Assembly: GCA_011947345.1 (NCBI GenBank)
Contig: JAAVTG010000843.1
Span: 62,001-126,000, forward strand
From: Phytophthora quininea
Taxonomy: Eukaryota > Oomycota > Peronosporomycetes > Peronosporales > Peronosporaceae
Direction of reading: 5' to 3'
Length of the DNA: 64,000 nucleotides
Shown here: positions 8,965-17,342 of the stretch, piece by piece
Layout of the letters: each line of letters opens with the position of its first letter
Position numbering within the stretch: position 1 is the first letter of the stretch
Translations under genes and position numbers: made by a program
The notes under the pieces: model-generated
Told to the model about the DNA's origin: nothing
The model's input: the letters and a program-made list of their open reading frames with translations, nothing else
Databases searched by the model: none

Positions 8965-9615
8965 ATGACCATTTCGCAGGTCGTACAGAGCGGGCTGTTC
9001 GCCAACGAGGGTCAGCAGCTGATCCGCATCCCGATCCGCGCCGACGAAGGCACGCTGTCCAAACGCCGACGCGCTCGCCGCGAGAAGAGGGCCAAGACCC
9101 GCAGCAAGCGCAGTCTGCTGCTCTGGACCACCGACGAGCACAACCGGTTCCTCCAAGGGTTGGAACTCTATCCGTCGGGGCCGTGGAAGGTCATCGCCGA
9201 GCACGTGGGCACGCGGACGGCCAGGCAGACCATGACGCACGCGCAAAAGTACCGCCAGAAGATCGAGCGGCGGCGGCACAAGCAACTGCAGAGCAGTGTG
9301 GGGTCTGAGCAAAGTACACCAACACAGTCACAAGGCGCACATATTCACGTAGATACCAGAGCAGCAGCAACAGCAGAAGCAGCAGCAGCCTCGAAGCTGT
9401 CGACGGAGCCGGTCAACCGGACGCCCAGCGACGACAGCGAGCACGCCGTCCTGCTCGAGTTCCTGGACAGTTTCCACCCGGGCGAGATCGACCAGGACCA
9501 CGACCAGGACCACGACCGCGAGTCACTCGAGCCACTCGCGCACGCGCAGGATCAGTCCTTCCTACTGGACGCTGCAGCCGCTGCTTCGTGTGCCGCTCCG
9601 GCCCCTTTGAGTTGA
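8965..9615 (+). CDS. Myb-like AQKY-type transcription factor, MYB2 right copy (intact)
   Basis: A 216-residue protein. Residues 1-25 carry the MTISQVVQSG signature shared with MYB1; 30-50 are very basic; the Myb repeat spans about 51-100 (LLWTTDEHNRFLQGLELYP, SGPWKVIAEHVGTR, MTHAQKYRQKI). A Gln/Ala-rich linker leads to SEHAVLLEFLDSFHPGEID (158-176), equivalent to the MYB1 C-terminal motif, then an Asp/His repeat (DQDHDQDHD). Because the left-arm copy is frameshifted before this motif, this is the only complete MYB2. It is transcribed away from the palindrome centre, divergent from the left copy, with about 1.8 kb between the two starts. Confidence 0.88.
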   Translation: MTISQVVQSGLFANEGQQLIRIPIRADEGTLSKRRRARREKRAKTRSKRSLLLWTTDEHNRFLQGLELYPSGPWKVIAEHVGTRTARQTMTHAQKYRQKIERRRHKQLQSSVGSEQSTPTQSQGAHIHVDTRAAATAEAAAASKLSTEPVNRTPSDDSEHAVLLEFLDSFHPGEIDQDHDQDHDRESLEPLAHAQDQSFLLDAAAAASCAAPAPLS

Positions 9616-10391
9616 AGGTCGGTGTCCGTTCAAACCCGGAAAGCACCGTCTATCTATCGACTGGTCTCACGTAGCAAATAGAAGACCGACAGTCCCTAGG
9701 CATAGTTTAAGCGTCACATGAATGGAGGCCTACGTCTGTGTGTGAGTTCTGCCTGCTGTCGTCGACTAAGAGAGAGACCGAGCGATCTTTTGGTTGCTCG
9801 ACCAACACCTGATGATGCAGGGCGAATGTGGATCAAGTAGTCAATGCGGCGACGACCCCTCCTCTGCAAGAGGTATGCACGCCGAGGTGGTCGAGACCTC
9901 CCATCCCGACGCCGAGATCGCCTCTGCTGTTTCGTATGTATCACCGCTTTTGATTCAAGTGGAGTCGGACTTCACCTTCAGCCTTCTCCAGGCTTGGACT
10001 TGGCGCTGTATGGGAAAATCCGTTTTTCAATCAAGACCAGCGGCACGATCGGGCCTTTCTATGGCGAGACACCCATCGGGGTGGCCACATAAAACTCTTC
10101 CGGCAGCATTAGACCCAGGGTCGAAATGGACTCAACATCAATAACCCACCGAACAGACGGGGTCCCAGCGATCCACCCACGCCAAAACTCGAGATGACGA
10201 CCGCTGGGTCTCTCGCCCGTGTTCACTTCGAGCGGCAGTGACTGGACATCTATCAAGTGGGCCCAGGGCCCTTGACGGGGCTCACCAACAATGAATCATG
10301 AAAATTTCCAGCCGACGCGTCGAGCTGTTCGTCGGCGGCGTATCCGCAGGTTGAAGCGTTATCTCGGCGGCGCATCTTGCAGTCCGCACCA

Positions 10392-10410
10392 GCTCATTTC
10401 CACTTTCGCC
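10392..10410 (+). promoter_or_regulatory. Oomycete Inr + FPR core promoter of MYB1 (right)
   Basis: GCTCATTTCCACTTTCGCC, identical to the left-arm promoter, lies about 75-90 bp before the ATG at 10483. The truncated right copy may therefore still be transcribed. Confidence 0.65.
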
Positions 10411-10482
10411 TCCGAGCGCGCACTGCCAGTCGCGAGGGCCATACACTAAGCTCACCACCACAACACACTACAGTAGCCCACC

Positions 10483-11076
10483 ATGACCATCTCGTCCGTC
10501 GTGCAGAACGGCTTCTTCCAGGACGGCAACCAGCTCATCCGCATCCCGCCGCGGTCGGCCGAGAAAGTGTCGGCCGCCCGCAGACGCGCACGCCTGGCCC
10601 GCGAAAAGTCCAAGAAGCGCATGAGCGCGCGCAGCCAGCTGCTCTGGACCTCGGACGAGCACGAGCGGTTCCTCGAGGCGCTCGAGCTGTACCCGTCGGG
10701 CCCGTGGAAAGTCATCGCCAACCACGTCGGCACGCGCTCCACGCGCCAGGCCACGACCCACGCGCAAAAGTATCGCCAGAAGATCGAGCGGCGCAAGCAG
10801 AAGCAGCTCAAGCTCAGCGCCACCGTCGACGCCACCATGCTGCAGTTGGACGCGCTGTTCCCGTGCTCGCCCACGACGGTCGACAGCGTCGACTTTGCGG
10901 TGTCCGAGATGGCGACACTCCCGGAAGTGATCGACACACCAGCGACCAGCAAAGACGTAGTAGTGGACGAAGAGGTTGAACGCAAGTTGATCACAGAGTT
11001 CCTGAACGAGTTCCAGCCTCATGTAATGGACCATCTCTGGAGTAATTATTTCTACACCTTCGCCGTCGCCTCATGA
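10483..11076 (+). CDS. Myb-like AQKY-type transcription factor, MYB1 right copy (C-terminally truncated)
   Basis: The first 179 residues match MYB1 left, including the Myb repeat and ITEFLNEFQP. The duplication then ends and the frame runs on into unrelated DNA for 18 residues (HVMDHLWSNYFYTFAVAS). The C-terminal 50 residues of MYB1, including WENSECVSL, are missing. In the recognition helix the Met before THAQKY is changed to Thr (ATTHAQKY). MYB1 left and MYB2 both keep this Met. DNA binding may therefore be altered. It is probably a decaying or newly shaped paralogue. Confidence 0.8.
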   Translation: MTISSVVQNGFFQDGNQLIRIPPRSAEKVSAARRRARLAREKSKKRMSARSQLLWTSDEHERFLEALELYPSGPWKVIANHVGTRSTRQATTHAQKYRQKIERRKQKQLKLSATVDATMLQLDALFPCSPTTVDSVDFAVSEMATLPEVIDTPATSKDVVVDEEVERKLITEFLNEFQPHVMDHLWSNYFYTFAVAS

Positions 11077-11137
11077 AGGAATTATAGAAACAATTTTGCT
11101 ATCCGTTCGCTGTTTCCATTGACTCTTAACCACTCCT

Positions 11138-11868
11138 CTACACTGCCTGCGAAACCAGTTCCAAGTACTTTGCAGTGAGCATGGCGACCGTGACGGGGTT
11201 AGCCGACTTCACAAAGTCCGTGGGGATCCGTTCGTAAACGAAAAACGACTTGGCATGGTCGACCGAGATGGCGTCGCCTTCACCCAGCGCCAACAGCAGC
11301 AGAGCCGCTTGTAGAAAAGCAGTCTGCTTTTGACTCGCACCGAACGTGCACTCTGGGTTCTTCTCTTGACAGAGCGTCGCACGGTCCCTACGAGTATGGG
11401 CCACAGCAGTCGTGTTGATCTTGTCCGAGCCACGAGCCAAGAAATCTCCAGCAAGACTGGGGTCTACAGTCATCGGATCGAACCCGAAGTAGACGTCTGC
11501 TCGAACGAGGGACGCATCGTGCTCGATGAAGTTGTGCGTACTCAAGTAGTCGAGGTTGAACTCTTCGGGCACTTGACCGACTTGCGTAGTGGCGCTATCG
11601 TTCGCCATGTTGAAGATGTCCATGATGGCAGATTTCAGACCACTTCGCGTGATGTTGCGTCCGTCGCGAGGAGATACCCGTGGTTTGCCAGCGAGTTGAG
11701 TGCTGGGCATGGCGATCGGCTGTAGGTCGCGCTGGTGCCGACGACACCCGATGACTCCTCGGCGGAAGGTTTGAAAAACTCTCCAATCTGAAGATGCTCA
11801 GTAGCGTGAAGCGGGCTGGCGTTCACAGAAGCACAGAGAGCAGCGACGAACAGGGTGCACGCGAGCAT
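11138..11868 (-). CDS. Heme-thiolate peroxygenase-like protein (UPO/chloroperoxidase family), copy A, one frameshift
   Basis: A secreted protein of the Peroxidase_2 family (PF01328), which uses H2O2 to oxyfunctionalise organic substrates. Seen: signal peptide MLACTLFVAALCASVNAS, the heme-ligand motif SPCPALNSLANHGYL (Cys near residue 54), then the acid-base motif NFIEHDASLVRAD of the short-type peroxygenases. Between these motifs the frame slips at GG (11670-11671). One more G would give the standard YLPRDGRNIT, so this is probably a sequencing deletion. A C-x7-C pair (TLCQEKNPECTF) may form a disulfide. Start: ATG at 11868, chosen because it begins the signal peptide. It is tandem with copy B, same strand, 0.4 kb away. 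Confidence 0.8.
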
Positions 11869-12260
11869 CGCTGCGAAGGTCTTGGAGTTCGTGTTGGTGG
11901 TCAAAAGTGAAACTGAGACTGCGAACTGGTGATTAACCAGACAGTCTGGATCTCGATTTGCTTTGCTGGTGGTCCAGCCCAGCAACGCCGGCCGTCATCA
12001 CGAATTGATAAACTAATCGCCGGTTTTTCAACCAACGGAAGTCCTGCTTGCGGGACGCTTTGCGGGCTCTGCGAAAGTATCTCAACTTTATCCTTGAAGA
12101 TTTCTGATGCCACGACTTCAGTGCCCAAGCTTTGCTTCCAGTCTGGTGGAAATATGGTTGAGTGCTGTCAATTGCCTACTTTCGTGTTGAAAATGCTATA
12201 ACTTACAACAAAACTGTCTATTTCTTGTGGTTATACGTCAAACCTTGCTGTATAGCCATC

Positions 12261-13001
12261 TCAGCATCTAAACAAGCGACTCCGCCTTGAGAGTAGCTGC
12301 TCGAGCGAGCAAGGTAGCCACACCAACGGTACTTTTAGGAGCGGTGTAGTCGTCAGGGATTTTTCATCGAGAATGAACGAGCGAGCGTGCTCGACTGAGA
12401 TCGTGTCGCCCGTGCCCAGGGCCATCAGCAGCACCGAAGCCTCCAAGAACGCCAACGTCTGCGCCTTGACGCCGTACGTGCACTCGGGGTTTTCTGCGTT
12501 GCACGTTTTCCCTCGATCCTTGCGGGTCGCGGCCACAATCTTATTCGTGAGGAGACCGTCGTCTCCAGCACGGGCGAACATGTCTTCAGCGAGCGTCTCA
12601 TTGGCCGTCATGGGGTCAGAGCCATAGTACGCGTCCGTGTGGGCGAGCGAGGCGTCGTGCTCGATGTTGTTGTGGATACCGAGGTAGTCGAGATTCATCG
12701 TGTCCGGCACCTGAGCAACGAGGATGGCGACCACTCCGCTGCCGATGTTGTAGACATTCATGAGCGCCTCCTTTAGCATGTCGTGCGTGATGTTTTGACC
12801 GTCACGAGGCAGGTAGCCGTGGTTCGCCAACGAGTTGAGCGCTGGGCACGGCGAGCGGCGGTAGGTGGCCGTGGTGCCGTAGATGCCAGACACATCGGAC
12901 GACGGACGAAAGTAGTCGCCCTCACTGAGCGCAGCGCAGGGCGAAGTTGCGAGGGTTACAGTGACGGTGGCAGCGATGATGAAGCGGAGGAACGACACCA
13001 T
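12261..13001 (-). CDS. Heme-thiolate peroxygenase-like protein (UPO family), copy B
   Basis: A secreted peroxygenase of about 245 residues. Signal peptide MVSFLRFIIAATVTVTLATS; heme motif SPCPALNSLANHGYLPRDG (Cys 52); acid-base motif NNIEHDASLAHTD (114-123). The residue that is Arg in copy A (SLVRAD) is His here. A conserved Cys pair (TCNAENPECTY) follows. Near the end, a T5 run (12360-12364) breaks the frame. One added base would restore a tail homologous to copy A (KSTVGVATLLARAATLKAE) with a stop at 12268-12270. The annotated end uses the sequence as given. An initiator-like promoter lies at 13028-13047. Confidence 0.82.
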   Translation of the reverse strand: MVSFLRFIIAATVTVTLATSPCAALSEGDYFRPSSDVSGIYGTTATYRRSPCPALNSLANHGYLPRDGQNITHDMLKEALMNVYNIGSGVVAILVAQVPDTMNLDYLGIHNNIEHDASLAHTDAYYGSDPMTANETLAEDMFARAGDDGLLTNKIVAATRKDRGKTCNAENPECTYGVKAQTLAFLEASVLLMALGTGDTISVEHARSFILDEKSLTTTPLLKVPLVWLPCSLEQLLSRRSRLFRC

Positions 13002-13027
13002 TGCTGTCGGTTGGTGTAGTCGAAGGC

Positions 13028-13047
13028 AACTTGGGGAATGAAGTGAG
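13028..13047 (-). promoter_or_regulatory. Inr/FPR-like core promoter of peroxygenase copy B
   Basis: On the minus strand this reads CTCACTTCATTCCCCAAGTT: an initiator-like TCATTCC followed by CAAGTT, 27-46 bp upstream of the ATG at 13001. Confidence 0.5.
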
Positions 13048-13957
13048 ACTGGGGCCATTCTGCCGGTCCAGGCCACGGGAAATGGGAGGTCGGGGGCATT
13101 ACAGCGGTGACAGCCGTTGCACCGAGACCAGCGAGTCGCCTTGTACGAGCAGGCAGTTTTCATGTTGTAGAGGCGGACGAGGTTGCTCGGACGAGAAATG
13201 TTGAAGCGAGCCGCAAGAAACCTCGACGCGACCAGATCACACATCGGACCGAGGTGGGAACGTTGATTGCAGCGTGATCGAGATAACCACGGGATTGTGT
13301 CGTCGTTGCAGTGGGTGCACCTCCCGGACTAGCAGACCAGAGCATCCTCTCCAGCGATTGCTCTAACCGGCAACGGGCTACCCACTGCGGCTTTCAGCAT
13401 CACGATCGAAAATCTGTGCGGGTCAACGGTTGGAGGCTGGTAAAGTTGGGAAGGATTCGGGTGTTCCTAATGCCCACTGTGACTTCTTCATATGTGGCCG
13501 AACGATTTTCTGCCATCCATAGTGGCTCCGTTCATGTGCTGTCTGACGTTCTGGGACCTCATTTCAATTACTACTTCGAAACGAAAGTAGAACTGGGTGT
13601 CTGTAGTAGGCTGCGGCTCATTGCCGCGCCCAGTTGCTCAAGCTTCGCCTGTCGTCTTCCTGGACTGCCCAGACGGGCAGGTAAGACGTAATGATAGGGA
13701 AAGAGTTTGTGGTACGGGAGGCCTCGAGCCGAGACTCTCGTCCGCAGTTTGGGATTTACCCGCAAGAGACCTAAGCAGCTATCATAGTATATGTTGGTGC
13801 TTTGGGAGTTCCAGCTCCCACGTTGGTGCTCACTGTGTCTTGGAATCCTCGACTTACTACAGTGTCGGAAGACTCGGTGGCTGCAGCGATCAGTGGTAAT
13901 GTGGTTCAGCGATACGCTCAAATTGTCTGCGCAGCCTCGTTACAGGCTTAGTGCGGC
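13048..13957. other. No recognisable gene
   Basis: About 0.9 kb without a supported coding region. A local imperfect direct repeat (GTTGGTGCTttgggagttcc / GTTGGTGCTcactgtg, 13790-13850) is the only structure I noticed. Confidence 0.4.
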
Positions 13958-14600
13958 GTGATTGTCTTCACTTGCTCTAGACTATGGCACGCACTAAGGC
14001 AGGTCGTACTTGTGGACGTCCGATGTAGATTCTACGATAATGGAGCTGTTCACAATTACTGTTTGCTTGCTATGCCACTGTACGAACAGCATAACGCAGT
14101 CAACATTTTCAAGCTCGTCCAAACATTGCTGGATGCGCTAGCACACCAATGTCGCGACCAGCTTTGGGTTTGGCTAACGACGGCGCCCCGATAATGACCG
14201 AACGGGTTAGTGGCCTTGCAACACGATTAGAAAAGCAAGCTCGTCACGACGGTGTTCGAGTATGGTGCGGTTCACACCAACTTGATCTAGAGCCGCTGAT
14301 CGGGTTTCTACGACATCAGCAGAATTCGGCTACTGAAATGCAAACAACATGCCCCAGAGTTGCGAATTAAAAATGCCTGTCGATGTTCAACGTTGTTTAA
14401 GCTGTCGAGTCTGACAGTTTCTCCTGCGAAGGTAGCATCTTGTTCGCCGAACCTGATGCAGAGGTTCATTTTGTACGCCCTTCGCGGCGTCGCGCGAGAA
14501 ATCAACGCCGTTTTTGTGTCTACTAAAATTTTCGACGTTTGGCAAGCAGCTGGAAGACCGCTCCGTTGGTCTTCACCTTCGTAGCATCAGTGGAGCTCGA
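13958..14600 (+). mobile_element. hAT-type transposase relic
   Basis: Fragments in several frames match the core of BED/hAT transposases common in oomycetes: VDVRCRFYDNGAVHNYCLLA, then DGAPIMTERVSGLATRLEK (usual DGAPNMTG..), then VRVWCGSHQLDLE (usual VWCLAHQLDL), then VAREINAVFVS. Stops and frameshifts separate every part, and no ends or terminal repeats are evident. It is dead and old. Confidence 0.6.
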
Positions 14601-15437
14601 GGACGTTTAACACTGCAAGCAGTGGCAACATATCGCTCTTTTGAGTGCTTAGCTGACCCCAGCCGCCAATGCTGTCATGTTTTCCACTTTTCCCACTTTC
14701 TGACAAGATATTGAGTTTCACACTGGTTTGCGGAAGATAAAACAACTACCGACTCATTTGCCGAAGCTATCGCGCAAGCCCAACCGACCCCAACGGTAGC
14801 TTTGCCCATGAAGCAGAACCAGCAGCGTGCTCGACCAAACCAGTCGCCTCGTTTGATCCGTCCAGGACGTCGTCGTTCGACTGCGATCGATCCGGGTCGA
14901 TTCCGGGTACAGTATACGCATTGGAAAGGCGACGACGATCATGCTGCTCTTCAACACCGGAGCACTTGCGATGCAAATCGGCAGCGGCTTGCGAACGAAA
15001 CGAAGGTTTCGAGCCAAAATCTTATTCCTCGGGGATAGTCTCGTGAAGGCATCATCACCCTGCAACACGAACTCTGTGACGAGGCTAAAAAGCTGCCATT
15101 TCCACCACTTCCTTGAGAAGCCCCTGGTGCCCGAGCTCTCCTAGGAAATCGCCATTGTCTTTGTCTTGCTGCTTGCCGTCAAGCCACGAGTTCAGCAAGC
15201 CATCTGGCACGCTTACAAGGCGAAAGGGCACGCAGTCCGTGAGACTCACTTTCCACCAGTCATAGTGCTGCATTTGGTGCATAGACGTTGCGACCGCCCT
15301 CTGTCGTCGAAAGACTGCTGCACATTCTGGTACGCATACATCAAATCCGACGACCTGAGCGGTGCTGTATTGTTGCAAGTGCCCGAGAGGGGAGGGATCG
15401 TCAGCCCTCGCTCCGCAGAACCAACCAGAGTGTGTCA
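14601..15437. other. No recognisable gene; upstream region of the bZIP-PAS gene
   Basis: About 0.8 kb. Open frames at 14754-15068 on both strands lack domains and look like chance frames or decayed sequence. The 3' part is presumably the promoter and leader of the bZIP-PAS gene. Confidence 0.35.
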
Positions 15438-16745
15438 ATGGACTTCTCGGCCCCCAACGAAGCCGACGTGGACATGATGCAGGACGACTCGATGCTCAAC
15501 GCCAACCTGGCGGCGCAGTACGGCCACCCGCAGCAGCAACAACAGCCGCGGCCTCTGCCACCGCACCACCCCGGAATGCCCAACATGGGGGCCGACCCGC
15601 AGTCCGTCTTCCCGGGCGTGTACGTGCCCGGTCTAAACCCCATGGACCAGCCCCAGCAGGGCGACGCCATGGAGGAGTACGCCCGCCTGATGGGCATCAA
15701 GGTCGAGAACGACGACCCGAACGCCAACTTTGGCGGCCCCAACCACGACATGGCCAAGATCCAGGCCAACGCCGCGTACTTCGAGAACCTCATCAACCGG
15801 GACCGCAACGACGCCATGGATGACGGCAACAACGTCACGTCCATGACGCTGCCTGCGGGCATCGGAAGCGGCATGAACGGCGGCCAGTTCATGGCGGGAC
15901 CTTTGGGTCCGGCGCCGCCGCAAATGTACAACCCCAACACGGAGCTGGCCTTCCAAGACGGAGGAGGCCGACTGTACGACCCGTCCTCCGGGTTCCCGGG
16001 ACAAGCCCCGCCGATCCCGTTCCACAAGGGACCGCAAGTCCGACCCGGCATGCTGCCGCCCGACATGGTCGGATCGCAGACACTGCCGCCCGAGATCATC
16101 TCGGCCATGATCAAGAACAACCCGGCGCACAACTTTGACAACCTGAGCGAGGATGAGAAGCAGGCGCTGATCAAAGAGGAGAAATCCCGCGAGCGCAATC
16201 GCGACCACTCGCGCAAGTCGCGTCTGCGCAAGAAAGAGTTCGTCGAGTCGCTCAAGCACGAGGTCGGCCAGCTGCAGGTGTACCAGCAGATCTGCGAGCA
16301 GTGCATGGACTGCATCGCACTCGTGGGAGCCGAGGCCTCGGCTGTGTTTCTGTACTCTAGCGCCGCCTACACGCGCATGCTCGGCTACCAGAACCACCAG
16401 ATCGTCCCGGGCCAGACGAGCTTCCTGGACATGGTGCACCCGGTAGGACAATGCGGAGCTAGATGTTCAAGCTGGTCCATTTTGACGCTTTTTCCTTTCT
16501 CGTTGCAGGACAATGTCCAAGAAGTGCGCGCAGTGTTCACGAAGCTCACCACGCTCGGCGAGACCCATAGATGTACGTACGCTCGTGGCCAAGGTATCCG
16601 ATCCGATACTGACGTGTTGCTGCTGATGTGCGCAGTTAAATTCCGAATAAAGTCGACGGACGGCGAGTACTTCAACGCCGAGACGACCGCGCGGCTGGCC
16701 GAGAAGGGCGTCGTGTGCTCGACGCGTGTGGACCGCGACATCTAA
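15438..16745 (+). CDS. bZIP-PAS transcription factor
   Basis: About 392 residues after removal of two introns. The N-terminal 240 residues are Pro/Gln/Asn-rich and disordered. The basic region RERNRDHSRKSRLRKKEFVE (about residue 250) with a short Leu heptad is a bZIP; the usual Asn is kept, but the AA/AS pair is HS. A PAS domain follows directly (CIALVGAEASAVFLYSS..AYTRMLGY..SFLDMVHPDNVQEVRAVF). Introns are GT-AG, 16443-16508 (66 nt) and 16573-16635 (63 nt). Both are multiples of three, so the frame reads through. Splicing joins VHP to DNVQEV and HR to LKFRIKS, which restores the PAS fold. bZIP-PAS fusion is a known oomycete architecture. The PAS part is likely a ligand or partner sensor. Start: ATG MDFSAPNEAD, first good Met after a leader. 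Confidence 0.85.
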   Translation: MDFSAPNEADVDMMQDDSMLNANLAAQYGHPQQQQQPRPLPPHHPGMPNMGADPQSVFPGVYVPGLNPMDQPQQGDAMEEYARLMGIKVENDDPNANFGGPNHDMAKIQANAAYFENLINRDRNDAMDDGNNVTSMTLPAGIGSGMNGGQFMAGPLGPAPPQMYNPNTELAFQDGGGRLYDPSSGFPGQAPPIPFHKGPQVRPGMLPPDMVGSQTLPPEIISAMIKNNPAHNFDNLSEDEKQALIKEEKSRERNRDHSRKSRLRKKEFVESLKHEVGQLQVYQQICEQCMDCIALVGAEASAVFLYSSAAYTRMLGYQNHQIVPGQTSFLDMVHPVGQCGARCSSWSILTLFPFSLQDNVQEVRAVFTKLTTLGETHRCTYARGQGIRSDTDVLLLMCAVKFRIKSTDGEYFNAETTARLAEKGVVCSTRVDRDI

Positions 16746-17342
16746 GCTGGTTGACGGCGCTGCGGGCGGATCGAGGAATGCCGACGGGCTACGACGTGGC
16801 CAAAGAGCGCGTGTTTTTGGCTGATACAAGGAGATGGCAGCCGAAGAGAGTCAAGCGGGTGGGGAGCAGGCAACCTGGGACTATATTTTAATTTTGTTGG
16901 TTGACGACAAAGCAGTGTGGCGTGTCGAACGAGGGCAAACGGAAACAGCAAATACACGTGCACGAACACTGCAGTTTGAGACGTCTTGTGCCACTGCTGG
17001 CAGCTAGCTAGCTAGCTAGTGACTCATTCCTCACATTGACACCGCTCTCCGCTGCCGAGGCGTTAAGCTAAACGACTCGGCAGCGGAAGAGGACAGCGAC
17101 TCTCGTGGCGTTCTCTATCCTGTCTGTCCTGTTGCAGCCGGACGTGATGGTGCAAAAGCAGACGTGGCGGCCTTTGGGCCTCGAGCATGACGTCGCGCCT
17201 CGCAAACGGCTTACGCGACATACAAAGATCAAGGCTAACACCCTCTATTCGGAGTGGTACAGTATTTGCGAAATCAGAACCGCAATTCTTCGCCATTCTG
17301 CAAGTCGGCAAGTCGCGCCTACATCGCGTTCTCTTCGGGCTC
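16746..17342. other. Intergenic region
   Basis: About 0.6 kb between the bZIP-PAS and PX-PDZ genes. A GCTAGCTAGCTAGCTAG run at about 17004-17021 is a simple repeat. No gene is supported. Confidence 0.4.

Larger units (their letters stand above)
8154..11018. repeat. Right arm of a large inverted duplication
   Basis: Reverse complement of 5149-8010. It starts with CAACTTG and ends at TTCCAGCC inside MYB1, where the sequence switches to unrelated DNA (CATGTAATGG...). The right arm therefore carries the junction and is probably the derived copy, because MYB1 is complete only on the left. Confidence 0.92.

Noticed and set aside
15401..16451. Minus-strand frames of 304 and 272 codons
   Set aside because: Shadows of the bZIP-PAS gene in GC-rich sequence; composition is low-complexity Ser/Arg/Val without motifs.
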